64,000 nt of DNA from CBFGRV01 sp965651265 (GTDB lineage Bacteria; Bacteroidota; Rhodothermia; Rhodothermales; VXPQ01). Both the position numbers and the translations under genes were made by a program. Shown piece by piece: positions 42,945 to 53,113 of the stretch (position 1 is its first letter; each line of letters opens with the position of its first letter). The stretch covers positions 45,112 through 109,111 of the forward strand of contig CBFGRV010000004.1 in NCBI GenBank assembly GCA_965651265.1, read 5' to 3'. The notes under the pieces were generated by a model. The model did not search any database and was not told where the DNA came from. It was given only the letters and a program-made list of their open reading frames with translations.

Positions 42945-45569
42945 GTGCGGCACCTCGTTACGACGATAATTCTGCTGGCGCTCCTTTCCGTGGATGCGCG
43001 CGCCCAACGCATCGAGCTGGATGTGGACGCGGTCCCACTGCGCCAGGGGCTCACCGAATTCCGCGAGCAGACCGGCATCGATCTGGTCTTCGCCGAGGCG
43101 GTCGTGGACGGCCTCCACACAACCTGTTCGTATGACGGCATCGAGGCGGAGCGGGCGCTCGAATGCCTCCTGGACGGGACCGGCCTGCGCGCCGAACGCG
43201 TCCGCCACCGGCAGTACGTTCTCGTGGCGCCTCAGACCGCTGGGAGCGGGGAGCCGGTCCGGCGGATTACGCTGAGCGGGTTTGTGGTCGACGAACAGAC
43301 CGGAGAGGCACTCCCCGGCGCGCACGTCTATCTACCCGACCTCCGTCTTGGCACTGCTACGAACGAGATGGGGTATTTCGTGCTGCCGTCGCTACCTGTG
43401 GCCTCGTACCGTGCGCGGATCACGTTTGTCGGATTCGATCCGGCCGAGCGTACACTTTCCGACAGCGACGGCCCGCAGACGGTCAGGCTTCGCCCCACAA
43501 CGGTATCGGGAGGCGCCATCGTGGTTGAGGGCAAGGATTCCAGGCAGTGGTTCGCCGAGGTGCTGCCGGGGATGGAAACCGAATCGACGAGCCTGCTCGA
43601 ACCCCTGCCCACCCTCACCGGAGAATCCGATCTTCTCCAGGCGCTCCAGTGGTATCCCGGCATTAGGAGTGTGGGCGAGGTGAATGGCGGCATGAGTGTG
43701 CGCGGCGGCTCTCCGGATCAAAACCTGTACCTGATCGATGGGGCTCCCGTCTACCACCCCTGGCATGCCTTCAGCCTGATCTCGACCTTCCAGGCCGAGA
43801 CCTTCAAAGATTTCAGGCTGTATCGCGGCTCGTTTCCGTCTCGGTACGGGGGACGGACGTCATCGGTGCTCGAAGCAAAGATGAAGGACGGATCGCGCCA
43901 GGAGCCGCACGCGGCCGTGGGTCTGAGCGCGCTGAGCGGCCGTTTCCTGATCGAGACGCCTGCTACGCGCAACAGCTCATTCATGATCGCGGGACGACGG
44001 TCCTACCTCGACAAGCTGGTGGGGCGAGAGCATCCCGTCGAAAATGCCGAGGGGAGGCGCGACACACTGCGGACCGGATACCATTTCTACGACGTCAGTG
44101 CCAAATATAGCTGGCGCACGAGCCGCCGAGATCGAGTATCGCTGAGCTACTACCGCGGTGGGGATAATCTCGACCTCCGACTGCCGTTCGATCTTTCCCT
44201 CGATTTCTCCTCATGGCTACGGCCGGCCGATCACTTCTTCGAGGTCGTACACCACTGGAAGAATCAACTCGTCGTCGGTCGCTTCCAGCGCGTGCATTCT
44301 TCAAAGATGTTCGTAACGGCAACGGGATACTACTCATCCTATGACGCCACGGAGGCCGCCTTCCTGCGCCCCATGAGCACGGCGGCTCTGCGATCGAATT
44401 ACAGAGTGGATGTGAAGGATGTCGGATTCAAGCTGTCGGGAGACTACATCCACTCGGTTGAGCATTCCTTCCATGTAGGCGCTCATGTGGTTGTGCGAGA
44501 TTTCCATTCTGCACTGGATGCCGTCGTTCGACGATCGCCAGGCAACGTGGACTCGAAGTATCAGACTAGCTCGGACAGAGGGCCGGAGATCTCCGTTTTC
44601 GCCGAAGACACATGGGATCCGGCGGAACGATGGACGCTTGTGCCCGGCGTGCGGGTAAGCGTTTTTGGCTCCGGATTATATTCCGACGTGAGTCCGAGTC
44701 TCGCCTTTCGATACGCGCTGCATCCGAGCCGGCTCGTGATCAACGGCGGGATCAGCCGGCGCGTACAGTACATGCATAGGCTTCGTGACCGGCATGCCGT
44801 CACCTATGATCTCGTGTCGAGCCGTTGGGTACCGGCTAGTCTGAATGTACGGCCATCGAGGGCGGTTGATGTATCCGGCGGCTTCGAGAGCCAGCCATTT
44901 ACCGGACTCACTCTGAAGGGCGAGGCTTACATCCGGAACACGGACAATGTGCTGCTCCCTGAAGAACCCTTCGAGGGGAAGGACGAGCTCGTGGGTCCGG
45001 GTATCGGAGTCAGTGAGCTGCTCGGGCAATACGTGGAGGGTAAGGCGCGTGCCTATGGCATCGAACTATCGAGCCGGTATCAATCGCGCCGATGGACACT
45101 CTGGGTCAGCTATGCCGGAGGACGCTCGCTGGCCCGATCCGCCGAGTTGGGGGAGGAATCCTTCCGGCCTGCGCGCTACGACGTACCGCGCTCGCTGTAT
45201 GTCGTGGGTTCCAGGAGCATCAAGAAGTGGAGGTTCACGGCCGCGATGGATCTCCGAAGCGGCTATCCTACCACCGTTCCCGTGGCTCGATACGGCGTCG
45301 GCGACCCGCTCGATGGCGAGACGGAATATCTGTATCGCCCATCCATCAACAACGGCCGTCTGCCCGCTTACTTCAGGCTCGATCTGGCCGCCGTACGCCG
45401 ATTCGACCTCCTCGGCGCCGACTGGCATCTGCGGCTGCAGGTGTACAACGTGACGAACCGGCGGAACGTGATTGCCCGGCACTATCTGCCCGCCGATGAA
45501 GGCATGGTGGTGCAGAGCCGCCGCGGACTTCCGCTTCTGCCACTCTTCGAGCTCGGGATGGAATTGTGA
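42945..45569 (+). CDS. TonB-dependent outer-membrane receptor with N-terminal STN signalling domain
   Basis: About 874 residues. Signal peptide (LVTTIILLALLSVDARAQ), STN/secretin-TonB domain (~25-80: VDAVPLRQGLTEFREQTGIDLVF), a carboxypeptidase-D-like regulatory domain (~105-185: LSGFVVDEQTGEALPGAHV), plug domain (~230-330: MSVRGGSPDQNLYLIDGAPVY) and a 22-strand-type barrel to the C-terminus. The STN domain signals to the FecR partner. The ligand is unknown; the following DUF4249 lipoprotein is a usual partner in Bacteroidota. Start chosen at GTG for the best signal peptide; an in-frame TTG lies 9 nt upstream. Confidence 0.9.
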   Translation: MRHLVTTIILLALLSVDARAQRIELDVDAVPLRQGLTEFREQTGIDLVFAEAVVDGLHTTCSYDGIEAERALECLLDGTGLRAERVRHRQYVLVAPQTAGSGEPVRRITLSGFVVDEQTGEALPGAHVYLPDLRLGTATNEMGYFVLPSLPVASYRARITFVGFDPAERTLSDSDGPQTVRLRPTTVSGGAIVVEGKDSRQWFAEVLPGMETESTSLLEPLPTLTGESDLLQALQWYPGIRSVGEVNGGMSVRGGSPDQNLYLIDGAPVYHPWHAFSLISTFQAETFKDFRLYRGSFPSRYGGRTSSVLEAKMKDGSRQEPHAAVGLSALSGRFLIETPATRNSSFMIAGRRSYLDKLVGREHPVENAEGRRDTLRTGYHFYDVSAKYSWRTSRRDRVSLSYYRGGDNLDLRLPFDLSLDFSSWLRPADHFFEVVHHWKNQLVVGRFQRVHSSKMFVTATGYYSSYDATEAAFLRPMSTAALRSNYRVDVKDVGFKLSGDYIHSVEHSFHVGAHVVVRDFHSALDAVVRRSPGNVDSKYQTSSDRGPEISVFAEDTWDPAERWTLVPGVRVSVFGSGLYSDVSPSLAFRYALHPSRLVINGGISRRVQYMHRLRDRHAVTYDLVSSRWVPASLNVRPSRAVDVSGGFESQPFTGLTLKGEAYIRNTDNVLLPEEPFEGKDELVGPGIGVSELLGQYVEGKARAYGIELSSRYQSRRWTLWVSYAGGRSLARSAELGEESFRPARYDVPRSLYVVGSRSIKKWRFTAAMDLRSGYPTTVPVARYGVGDPLDGETEYLYRPSINNGRLPAYFRLDLAAVRRFDLLGADWHLRLQVYNVTNRRNVIARHYLPADEGMVVQSRRGLPLLPLFELGMEL

Positions 45570-46501
45570 GTGGCTATAGAGACATACGGGGATGGCGTCC
45601 TGCAGGATGGCTTGCCTGGGTGAGCCTGGCATTGCTCCTCCTATCTGTCGGGATCGGATGCGACACCGTGGAGCCTGTCGATAGCTCGACCCTCGTCGTG
45701 GAGGGCTTCTTGAATACCGGTTCGCCGCTTCCGGATGTTCTGCTTCGCCGCACTGTTGACCCGGACAGAAAATGGTCCGGGTCGGAGGTTGCTGTCACCG
45801 ACGCTCACGTCGAGCTGGCCATCCGGGATACGCGCATCCGCTACCAACCCGATCCCACCCGGCCGGGCCGTTACAACCCCGTACGCCGCGACCTTGTGGC
45901 TGAAGCGGGGAGCCCGTACCACTTCGTCGTGGATTGGGGCGAACAGACGGTGGAGGCCGAGGGCATCCTGCCACCGAAGGTTGATCTGGTGGATGTGGAT
46001 CTGACCATCCCGGAAAAGCCCGTGTCGGCCGTCTTTCTGGACTCGCTGTCGCTCGGAGATACCCTCGCGACCGGCGCCTATACGGGATATATCTACCCCA
46101 TCGAGGTGAGCGTCATGTGGGCGGGGTCTGAACCACCGGCAGCGACGTCCTGGGTGCGTGTGCAGCTCAAACCCTACTCCGCGTTCTCTTCAACGGTCAT
46201 CGATCTGTTCCTGGAATCGGATGTGGTGCTGAGAGAGGTCGAACAGGAATTGCTACCCGGAGAGACCCGGAGGTGGAGAGGCCTGTATGCGGTCGGTGTA
46301 CCCAACGCAAACGCGCCCCTTCCCGAGCACTTGCTGAGGGTGTCGGTGGTGCGGTCCGGCGAAGACTACGCGCGTTTTGCCACGAGCAAGAATGAGCCCG
46401 ATCGCCGCGAGCCGATCACCAATCTGGAGGGTGCCGTCGGGATATTTACGGCCGTATCGGTGGACTCGCTTCGCCTCACCGTTTCCCAGTCGGATCGATG
46501 A
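45566..46501 (+). CDS. DUF4249 outer-membrane lipoprotein
   Basis: 311 residues, GTG start, lipoprotein signal with lipobox SVGIGC (Cys ~32), and the family opening STLVVEGFLNTGSPLPDVLLRR. The rest is beta-rich and without catalytic motifs. DUF4249 proteins are regularly encoded directly behind TonB-dependent receptors and probably form a surface lid or substrate-binding partner, by analogy with SusD. It overlaps the receptor stop by 4 nt and recX by 4 nt. Confidence 0.85.
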   Translation: MSGYRDIRGWRPAGWLAWVSLALLLLSVGIGCDTVEPVDSSTLVVEGFLNTGSPLPDVLLRRTVDPDRKWSGSEVAVTDAHVELAIRDTRIRYQPDPTRPGRYNPVRRDLVAEAGSPYHFVVDWGEQTVEAEGILPPKVDLVDVDLTIPEKPVSAVFLDSLSLGDTLATGAYTGYIYPIEVSVMWAGSEPPAATSWVRVQLKPYSAFSSTVIDLFLESDVVLREVEQELLPGETRRWRGLYAVGVPNANAPLPEHLLRVSVVRSGEDYARFATSKNEPDRREPITNLEGAVGIFTAVSVDSLRLTVSQSDR

Positions 46502-47175
46502 CGGAAGCCGGCGGCACGCGTGCCGATTTGCGCGACGGGCGAATCACGAGCATCCGTGCACAGAAGAAGACCGCCGACCGGGTCTCCATTTTCCTGGATG
46601 GGCAGTTCGCCTTCGGTATTCACCGGGATGTCCTGCTCGAATTTGAGCTGGTGCGCGGTGCGGACCTCTCCGTAGCGCAGCAAATCTCCATTCTGGAACG
46701 TGACGCGTACTTTCGGGCGCGTGCCGTAGCGCTTCGATTCATCGCCTTTCGCGAACGAACGTCCGAGGAGATTCGCCGGCGATTGCGCCGGGCCGAGTAC
46801 TCGGACAGCGTCATCGAAGACGTCGTCGAACATTTGCGAGATGCCGGTCTTGTCGACGATCGACGGTTCGCGGCGGCGTATGCCGAGGCTCGCTTCCGAT
46901 CGCGAGGATACGGACCCAATCGCATCCGGGCCGAACTGCGGAAGAAGGGCATCTCTCCCGTGGACATCGGGGCCGCTATCGATTCCCTACAGGCGGCAAA
47001 CGATGAGGTGCTCGAACGGGCCCGCGAGATAGGGGCCACAAGGTGGGATCGGCTGCACAACGAATCCGACTTGTTGAAGCGAAAGAAGAAGGTCTACGAT
47101 TATCTTTGTCGCCGCGGCTTCTCCTTCGACACTGTCCGCGTCGTCGTGGACGAACTGGCGGAGACGGCACGTTGA
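46498..47175 (+). CDS. recX: Regulatory protein RecX
   Basis: 225 residues of repeated three-helix units, RecX fold: FRARAVALRFIAFRERTSEEIRRRL (in two parts, ~78-101), VVEHLRDAGLVDDRRFAAAYAEA (~117-139), GPNRIRAELRKKGIS. A beta N-terminal extension (RVSIFLDGQFAFGIHRDVLLEF) is common in this phylum. RecX caps RecA filaments and lowers recombinase activity. The gene overlaps the DUF4249 gene; recA is not in this window. Confidence 0.9.
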   Translation: MTEAGGTRADLRDGRITSIRAQKKTADRVSIFLDGQFAFGIHRDVLLEFELVRGADLSVAQQISILERDAYFRARAVALRFIAFRERTSEEIRRRLRRAEYSDSVIEDVVEHLRDAGLVDDRRFAAAYAEARFRSRGYGPNRIRAELRKKGISPVDIGAAIDSLQAANDEVLERAREIGATRWDRLHNESDLLKRKKKVYDYLCRRGFSFDTVRVVVDELAETAR

Positions 47176-47204
47176 CCGAGATTCATCTTCCTCGATGCCA
47201 GCCG

Positions 47205-49052
47205 ATGACCAGCGCGATCCGGCGACAACGTCCATTGCACTTCCGCATCCCGGCCCTTTGCATCCTGGGAGGATGGATGATCCTTCTCGGTGCGTGCGCC
47301 GGAGCGGGCGCCGCCTCGTCGATTCCACCGGATTCGGCTTATGTGCGCATCAATATCGTGGGGTACCTACCTGATGATCCGAAGGTGGCGATCGTTTTCT
47401 CGGAGTCTCCGGTCGAGGGAAATGCGCGGCTCGTGGATGCGTCCGGCGCGGTCGTCAGCACCTTCGAGCTTACCCCATCCAACGCACCGACCTGGGGCCG
47501 CTTCGAGCACTACTACGAGGTGGATTTCAGCGACATCACGTCCGCGGGCGAATACTTCCTCGAAATTCCCTCGCGAGGAAGTCGCTCCACGGTCATTCGA
47601 ATCGGCGCGGATGTCTACGCCGGCATCCCGGACCAGCTGCTCGAGTTCATGCGGCAACAGCGGTGCGGCTACAATCCGTTTCTCGACATGGTCTGTCATC
47701 GGCACGATGGTCGCACGGCCTATGGTCCATTGGCGGAGTCCACGTACATCGACGTGAGCGGTGGCTGGCATGATGCTGGAGACCAGCTGAAGTACCTGAT
47801 CACCTCGAGCAACGCCACGGCGCGCATGTTGCTGGCTTACGACCTCGCGCCCAACGCTTTCGACGATCGCGTGGACGACCTCGGACATGATCAGCCCAAC
47901 GACATCCCCGATGTGCTGGATGAGGCGCGATGGGGGCTACAGTGGTTGCACAAAATGCATCCGCAAGCGGACCACCTGTATCACCAGGTGGCAGATGACC
48001 GCGATCACATCGGGTGGAAGTGGCCGAATCGGGATAGCTCCGACTACGGTTGGGGCCCCGGGAGTTACCGCGTCGTGTATTTCGCCGACGGCAGTCCTCA
48101 GGGGCTGGGGCAGTTCAAGAGCCAGGCCACCGGCGTCGCGAACCTCGCGGGGCGCGTTGCGGCCGCCATGGCCCGCGCGCATCGGATCTTCAGCCGAAGG
48201 GGCGACCGAGCGGAAGCAAAAGGAACTCTCGCCGCGGCCGTCTCCGCCTACGAGCTGGGGAAACGAAAGGAGGGGTTCCAGCAGGGCAACTCCTTCGGTG
48301 CTCCTTACCGCTACAATGAAGACACCTGGGCGGATGACATGGAATGGGGCGCCGCCGAGCTGTTCGAGGCGACCGGGGATTCGGCCTACCTGGACGACGC
48401 CCGTCGATACGCGCGCCTCATCGGATCCACATCCTGGCTACCGGAAGACTCGACGGAGCACTACCGGTATTATCCGTTCATCAATGTGGGGCACTATGCG
48501 CTCCACCCGCACGTGGACCCCGCCTTCCAGGATACGCTGGCCGGATATTATCGAGAGGGGATCGAAGCGGCTGTCGCGCGCAGCCGCTCGAATCCGTTCC
48601 GCGTCGGTGTATCGTTCATCTGGTGTTCCAACAATCTGGCCACTGCCCTCATCACACAAATCTTGTTGTACGAAAAGATGACAGGCGACATGCGCTATCA
48701 TGATTTGATGATTGCGCAGCGCGACTGGCTTTTCGGCCGGAATCCATGGGGAACGAGCATGTTCACCGGCATCCCCGCAGATGGCGAATATCCCCTCGAC
48801 GTCCACACCAGCGTGTACGTGCTAACCGGCCGGGTCGTCCCAGGCGGACTCGTGGACGGCCCGGTGTACGGCACGATCTTCCGCAGCCTGGATGGGATCA
48901 CGCTGACGGAGCCGGACGAGTTTGCGCATCTTCAGAATCCGTTTGTCGTCTATCATGATGATATCGGAGACTTTTCGACCAACGAGCCCACGATGGACGG
49001 CACAGCCGGCGCCATCTACATGGTGGCGCATTTCGCGACAGGCGGGCACTGA
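47205..49052 (+). CDS. Glycoside hydrolase family 9 lipoprotein (endoglucanase-like)
   Basis: 615 residues. Lipoprotein signal (lipobox LLGAC, Cys ~32), an N-terminal CelD_N Ig-like domain (~45-135, IVGYLPDDPKVAIVFSE), then the (alpha/alpha)6 barrel. Catalytic bases lie in SGGWHDAGDQLKY (~184-196, DAGD) and the acid Glu in DFSTNEPTMDGTA (~592-604). Substrates of GH9 are beta-1,4 or mixed-linkage glucans; a lipid anchor places it on the cell surface or in the periplasm. Start set at MTSAIRRQ, 29 nt after recX, so that the signal is N-terminal. Confidence 0.92.
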   Translation: MTSAIRRQRPLHFRIPALCILGGWMILLGACAGAGAASSIPPDSAYVRINIVGYLPDDPKVAIVFSESPVEGNARLVDASGAVVSTFELTPSNAPTWGRFEHYYEVDFSDITSAGEYFLEIPSRGSRSTVIRIGADVYAGIPDQLLEFMRQQRCGYNPFLDMVCHRHDGRTAYGPLAESTYIDVSGGWHDAGDQLKYLITSSNATARMLLAYDLAPNAFDDRVDDLGHDQPNDIPDVLDEARWGLQWLHKMHPQADHLYHQVADDRDHIGWKWPNRDSSDYGWGPGSYRVVYFADGSPQGLGQFKSQATGVANLAGRVAAAMARAHRIFSRRGDRAEAKGTLAAAVSAYELGKRKEGFQQGNSFGAPYRYNEDTWADDMEWGAAELFEATGDSAYLDDARRYARLIGSTSWLPEDSTEHYRYYPFINVGHYALHPHVDPAFQDTLAGYYREGIEAAVARSRSNPFRVGVSFIWCSNNLATALITQILLYEKMTGDMRYHDLMIAQRDWLFGRNPWGTSMFTGIPADGEYPLDVHTSVYVLTGRVVPGGLVDGPVYGTIFRSLDGITLTEPDEFAHLQNPFVVYHDDIGDFSTNEPTMDGTAGAIYMVAHFATGGH

Positions 49053-49093
49053 GGTCGAACAGGGAGGTCGAGCACGGCAGATCAATCAAGAAG

Positions 49094-50545
49094 ATGGCCA
49101 TTAGCGATCCGGCACGACATTCTTCGCGGGGAGACGGGGCGCAGCAGCCGGTCTACTCGTCGTATCCGGATCCGCAGGCGACCTCCCGCTTCACGCTGGA
49201 CCGCGTCATCCGCATTCTACTGCGCACGGCATTCGTGGCCGCGGTCATCTGGTTCATCTGGTACTTCTCCGTACTCATCCTCTACCTGTTGATCGGGGTC
49301 GTTCTGGCTTACCTCATGAAGCCCATCGTCGATCGACTTCAGGGGCTGGGCCTGGGGCGCATTCCATCCATTCTCGTGACGTTTATCGTCGTGTTCGGCG
49401 GCCTCGCATTGCTCATCACGCAGCTGGCGCCGTTTGCCAGCCGCCAGATCGCGGGAATCGCGGACCAGATCAGCTTTCAGGAGGCTATGCAGGTGAATGC
49501 GGTGACACCGGATGGACCGGCCGAACGCGCGGGCCTCACGCAGGGCGACATCGTTTTGACGATCGACGGGGAGGACTGGGGCGGGTTCAGCCGGCTTCAG
49601 TCGCTGATCCACGCGCGCGCGCCGGGGGACTCGCTGCGGCTCGTCGTCGAGACGGGGGAGGGCGAGCGGGTGGTGCGGACGCTAGTCCTGGGCGCCGTGC
49701 AGCAACCAACCGAAGGACCTCCGGCTCTGCGGGATGAGGCCGACGAGCGATTCATCGAGTCGCTCGGCGTGACGGCTGAGGAGGTGATGCTGTCGAACGT
49801 TGCAGAGGCCATAGAGCGGAGGGTACGCACCATTCTACCGCTCGATCGAGGGGTCATCACGCGAGGATCCGCAGAGGCGCTCAACAACCTGATGGGCGAG
49901 GAGCGCATCACGGCGATCGCCGGATCGGTGGTCGGCGTGTTCACCAACATCTTCTACGCCGTCCTCGTGATTCCATTCGTTGCCTTTTTCTTCCTCAAGG
50001 ACGGCAGCGTAATCCGGAGAAGTCTGTTGCGGCTCGTGCCGAATCGATACTTCGAGCTTACGCTGGCTCTCATGGAGAAAATCGAGACGAACCTCGGGCG
50101 ATATTTCCGCGGTCTCTTGCTCCAGGTGTTGGCCGTTGCGGTGGTTGCGACCGTGCTGCTTTGGATCGTCGGACTTGAATACGCCATCGCAGTAGGTGCC
50201 TTCACGGGTTTGGCCAATACGATTCCGTATTTTGGGCCTCTGATGGGCTTCATTGCGGGCACCCTGGTCGGCATCGTGCAGACCGGTGACTTCTCCCTCG
50301 TACTCGGGGTGGTCATCGCCATGATTCTCACCCAGATAGCTGACAACGTCATCTTCCAGCCGTACATCTTTTCTCGTGCGTCCCAGACGCACCCGCTGCT
50401 GATACTTTTTGCCGTGTTAATTGGCGCGCAAATCGCCGGCATCGTCGGCATGTTGGTGGCCATTCCCGTGATGACGATCATCCGCGTGACGATTGAGGAA
50501 TTGCTCTGGAGCCTCCGCAACTACCGCATCCTGAAGGCATCGTAG
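49094..50545 (+). CDS. AI-2E family permease with an inserted PDZ-like domain
   Basis: 483 residues versus ~350 for typical AI-2E/PerM permeases. Three N-terminal helices (~42-115) are followed by an insertion of ~100 residues whose core (~132-200) reads as a PDZ domain: NAVTPDGPAERAGLTQGDIV, then LTIDGEDWGGFSRL, HARAPGDSLRLVVETG. The permease continues with the family's C-terminal helices (FAVLIGAQIAGIVGMLVAIP). The transported solute is unknown for most members. It starts 41 nt after the GH9 gene; the phosphatase gene follows after 3 nt. Confidence 0.88.
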   Translation: MAISDPARHSSRGDGAQQPVYSSYPDPQATSRFTLDRVIRILLRTAFVAAVIWFIWYFSVLILYLLIGVVLAYLMKPIVDRLQGLGLGRIPSILVTFIVVFGGLALLITQLAPFASRQIAGIADQISFQEAMQVNAVTPDGPAERAGLTQGDIVLTIDGEDWGGFSRLQSLIHARAPGDSLRLVVETGEGERVVRTLVLGAVQQPTEGPPALRDEADERFIESLGVTAEEVMLSNVAEAIERRVRTILPLDRGVITRGSAEALNNLMGEERITAIAGSVVGVFTNIFYAVLVIPFVAFFFLKDGSVIRRSLLRLVPNRYFELTLALMEKIETNLGRYFRGLLLQVLAVAVVATVLLWIVGLEYAIAVGAFTGLANTIPYFGPLMGFIAGTLVGIVQTGDFSLVLGVVIAMILTQIADNVIFQPYIFSRASQTHPLLILFAVLIGAQIAGIVGMLVAIPVMTIIRVTIEELLWSLRNYRILKAS

Positions 50546-50548
50546 GCC

Positions 50549-53113
50549 GTGGCGTTGAGTGAACAACTTCGATCACGATTCGGACTGATCGATGCGGTCC
50601 TGGCCGGATGTGCCCTGGTGGGGCTATTGCTTCTGCTGTTCGTCGGGCCTCGTCTCCATCCGGATGCAGGGGTAGACGGACACATTCCGCGCGCGGAGGC
50701 CGTCGAGCGTGCGCGTGCTTTCGCCGAAGCCGCCGGGCGCGTCGATCTGCACAATGCCGAGGCCGAGGCCTCCATCAGGCGTCGCACGACCTATCTTGAC
50801 TCTCTGCAGCGGCGGTATGGCCGGCCCGAGCTGATCCGCCGATTGCGGCAGGGAGATCTGCCTGCCTACTACTGGCGTGTCATCTGGACGGAGCCGTCGA
50901 CGAACGGGCGGAGAAACGTGGCGCGCGTCGAATTGACCCTATCAGGCGATCCGATCGCCATAAGCACGAACACGAGCGCCCTGCCCTCGGAAATTCGCCA
51001 CGACGAGGCCCTGGCTGCCGCCCTGTTGCGAGACGGCGTGAGGGATTCCATCCCACAGGACGCGTTGGCATTTCGCTTCGACAACCTGTCGGGAGAGCAA
51101 TTCGCTGCCCATGCCGAACAGAGTGCGGCCGACCCTACGACATTGGGCGCGGCCGATGCCGTAGCTCTGGCTAGACATCACCTGGCTCTTTCGGGGCTGG
51201 GAAGTCGAGCGGACCGCATCGATAGCGTATTCGTCTCGAGTGAAGAAGGCCTCGTGACGGCTACCGTACGTGTATCGACCACGAGGGGTGACCTCGGAGA
51301 AAGGTTTACGGCCGATGTGGAATTGCTGGCCGGCGGCTCGCTGATTCGGATGGAGCCACAGTTCCATCGACCCGCCGAGGAGAGAGAAGGGCTATCCGGC
51401 GAGGAGATCACCGAAATCGCCACCGTCTTCCTGTTTGCCGTACTCGCGCTGATCATGGTCGTCGTGTTTTTCCGGCGTATCACGGCTCGGTTGATCGACA
51501 CCAAGGCTGCGATCCGCGACGGTATTGTCGGGGGCGTGGCGGCAGCCATTTCGATGTCGACGAACGTCGTCGCCACGGACACTCCCGGGTCGAGCATGGA
51601 AACCGCCGTAATCATCGTCGGGGCGGTACTCACGGCCTTTGCGGCGGCCGGGTTCATGTTCTTCATATCCGGGGCGGCGACCTCAGTGACGCGCGACCGC
51701 CTGGCCGACAAGCTCCATTCCATCGACCTTGCGAGGCAGTTGTACGTCCGGAACGTGCCCGTCGGTCGGGCGCTCGTGCGCGGGGTTCTCGCCGGCCTGG
51801 GGCTCATTGGCCTGGGCATCATCGTCCTGGCGGCATTTCCCCGGGTTGCTGTGGACACCCACGGTTCCGCGGTCATGTTCGGAGGCTACTTTCCGGGCTT
51901 TACCGCATTTCAAGCGTTAGGAGGCAAGCTGTTCTTCGCGTTGTTTGCCACCTACACCGTGATCGCGGGCATCGGCTCCCTCTTGTGGAGGAGAAGCAGG
52001 TCAATCGTGGTGGCCGCGGTAGGTTCGGCGCTCTTGCTGGGGATGCTGGCCATCTCGCCCTTGGACCTGGCGCCGGTGGGATGGGAGGTCGCGCTATCCG
52101 CCGTCATGGGCGCCGTCATCGTGTGGACATTCTGGCGGTTCGATGCCCTCAGCGCGCTGACGACCTTTTTCGTCATGGCCCTGAGCGCGGATGTGTTGCC
52201 GGGGCTGAGCCTTCCGGTTTCTGTCGATCTCGTCAATCCCATCCTTCTCCTGTTGGTCGTCGGTGCGCTACTGATTCTAGGTCTGGTGGGCGTGCTCAGC
52301 GACCAAACAGACGAGGAAGTGCCGCACGTCGTCCCTGAATACATCGAGGAGCTGGCACAGCGCGAACGGCTGAAGCGTGAGCTGGAACTCGCGCGAGAAG
52401 TTCAGCTCTCTTTTTTGCCGGCGCGCAGCCCCGAGCATCCGGGGTTGGACATCGCGTCAGTTTGTCTCCCGGCCAATGAAGTGGGGGGCGACTACTACGA
52501 CTTCTTCTGGATGGATGGGCGCAAGCTCGGGGTCGTCGTCGGAGATGTAAGTGGCAAAGGTATGCAGGCGGCGTTCTACATGACCCTGATGAAGGGCATC
52601 CTGCAGAGCATGTCGACATCACCGTTCGGACCAGCCGAAATTCTAAGCCGGGCGAATCAGTTATTCAGGATGAATGCCCCCCGGGGGATTTTCATGTCGA
52701 TGATCTTCGGGGTATTCGATGTCGATGCCGACAAGTGGACCTTTGCCAGGGCCGGACACAATCCGGTGCTCGTTCACCGTGCCTCGACGGATCGCACCGA
52801 GATCCTCCAACCCAACGGGGCGGCCATTGGCCTGGCATCCGGCTCGATGTTTCTGAATAATCTCGAGGAGAAGACGATCCACCTTTCACCCGGCGATTTG
52901 CTCTTGATTTATACGGACGGCATCACGGAAGCTATGGACGAGAGTCGATGCCTGTACGATGAAGAGCGCCTGGGGAGGGTCGTTGCGCACAGCCGTGGCC
53001 GAACTGCCGGGGAAGTCGTGGCCTCCGTAATCAAGGATGTCGAGGAATTTCGCGGGGCGGCGCCTCGCCACGACGACATGACGATGGTGGCTGTTCGCGT
53101 GAAGGGTCGTTGA
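50549..53113 (+). CDS. Multi-pass membrane protein with C-terminal SpoIIE-type PP2C phosphatase
   Basis: 854 residues, GTG start. One N-terminal helix (~17-33), a ~230-residue extracytoplasmic region with two PepSY-like repeats, about eight to ten further helices (~285-590), a short coiled coil (RERLKRELELAREVQLSFLP) and a SpoIIE phosphatase domain (~630-850) with GGDYYDFF, GDVSGKGMQAAFYM, TDGITEAMD and a C-terminal DDMTMVAVRV, all metal-binding Asp present. It likely dephosphorylates an anti-anti-sigma-type partner in response to an external signal. Confidence 0.88.
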   Translation: MALSEQLRSRFGLIDAVLAGCALVGLLLLLFVGPRLHPDAGVDGHIPRAEAVERARAFAEAAGRVDLHNAEAEASIRRRTTYLDSLQRRYGRPELIRRLRQGDLPAYYWRVIWTEPSTNGRRNVARVELTLSGDPIAISTNTSALPSEIRHDEALAAALLRDGVRDSIPQDALAFRFDNLSGEQFAAHAEQSAADPTTLGAADAVALARHHLALSGLGSRADRIDSVFVSSEEGLVTATVRVSTTRGDLGERFTADVELLAGGSLIRMEPQFHRPAEEREGLSGEEITEIATVFLFAVLALIMVVVFFRRITARLIDTKAAIRDGIVGGVAAAISMSTNVVATDTPGSSMETAVIIVGAVLTAFAAAGFMFFISGAATSVTRDRLADKLHSIDLARQLYVRNVPVGRALVRGVLAGLGLIGLGIIVLAAFPRVAVDTHGSAVMFGGYFPGFTAFQALGGKLFFALFATYTVIAGIGSLLWRRSRSIVVAAVGSALLLGMLAISPLDLAPVGWEVALSAVMGAVIVWTFWRFDALSALTTFFVMALSADVLPGLSLPVSVDLVNPILLLLVVGALLILGLVGVLSDQTDEEVPHVVPEYIEELAQRERLKRELELAREVQLSFLPARSPEHPGLDIASVCLPANEVGGDYYDFFWMDGRKLGVVVGDVSGKGMQAAFYMTLMKGILQSMSTSPFGPAEILSRANQLFRMNAPRGIFMSMIFGVFDVDADKWTFARAGHNPVLVHRASTDRTEILQPNGAAIGLASGSMFLNNLEEKTIHLSPGDLLLIYTDGITEAMDESRCLYDEERLGRVVAHSRGRTAGEVVASVIKDVEEFRGAAPRHDDMTMVAVRVKGR

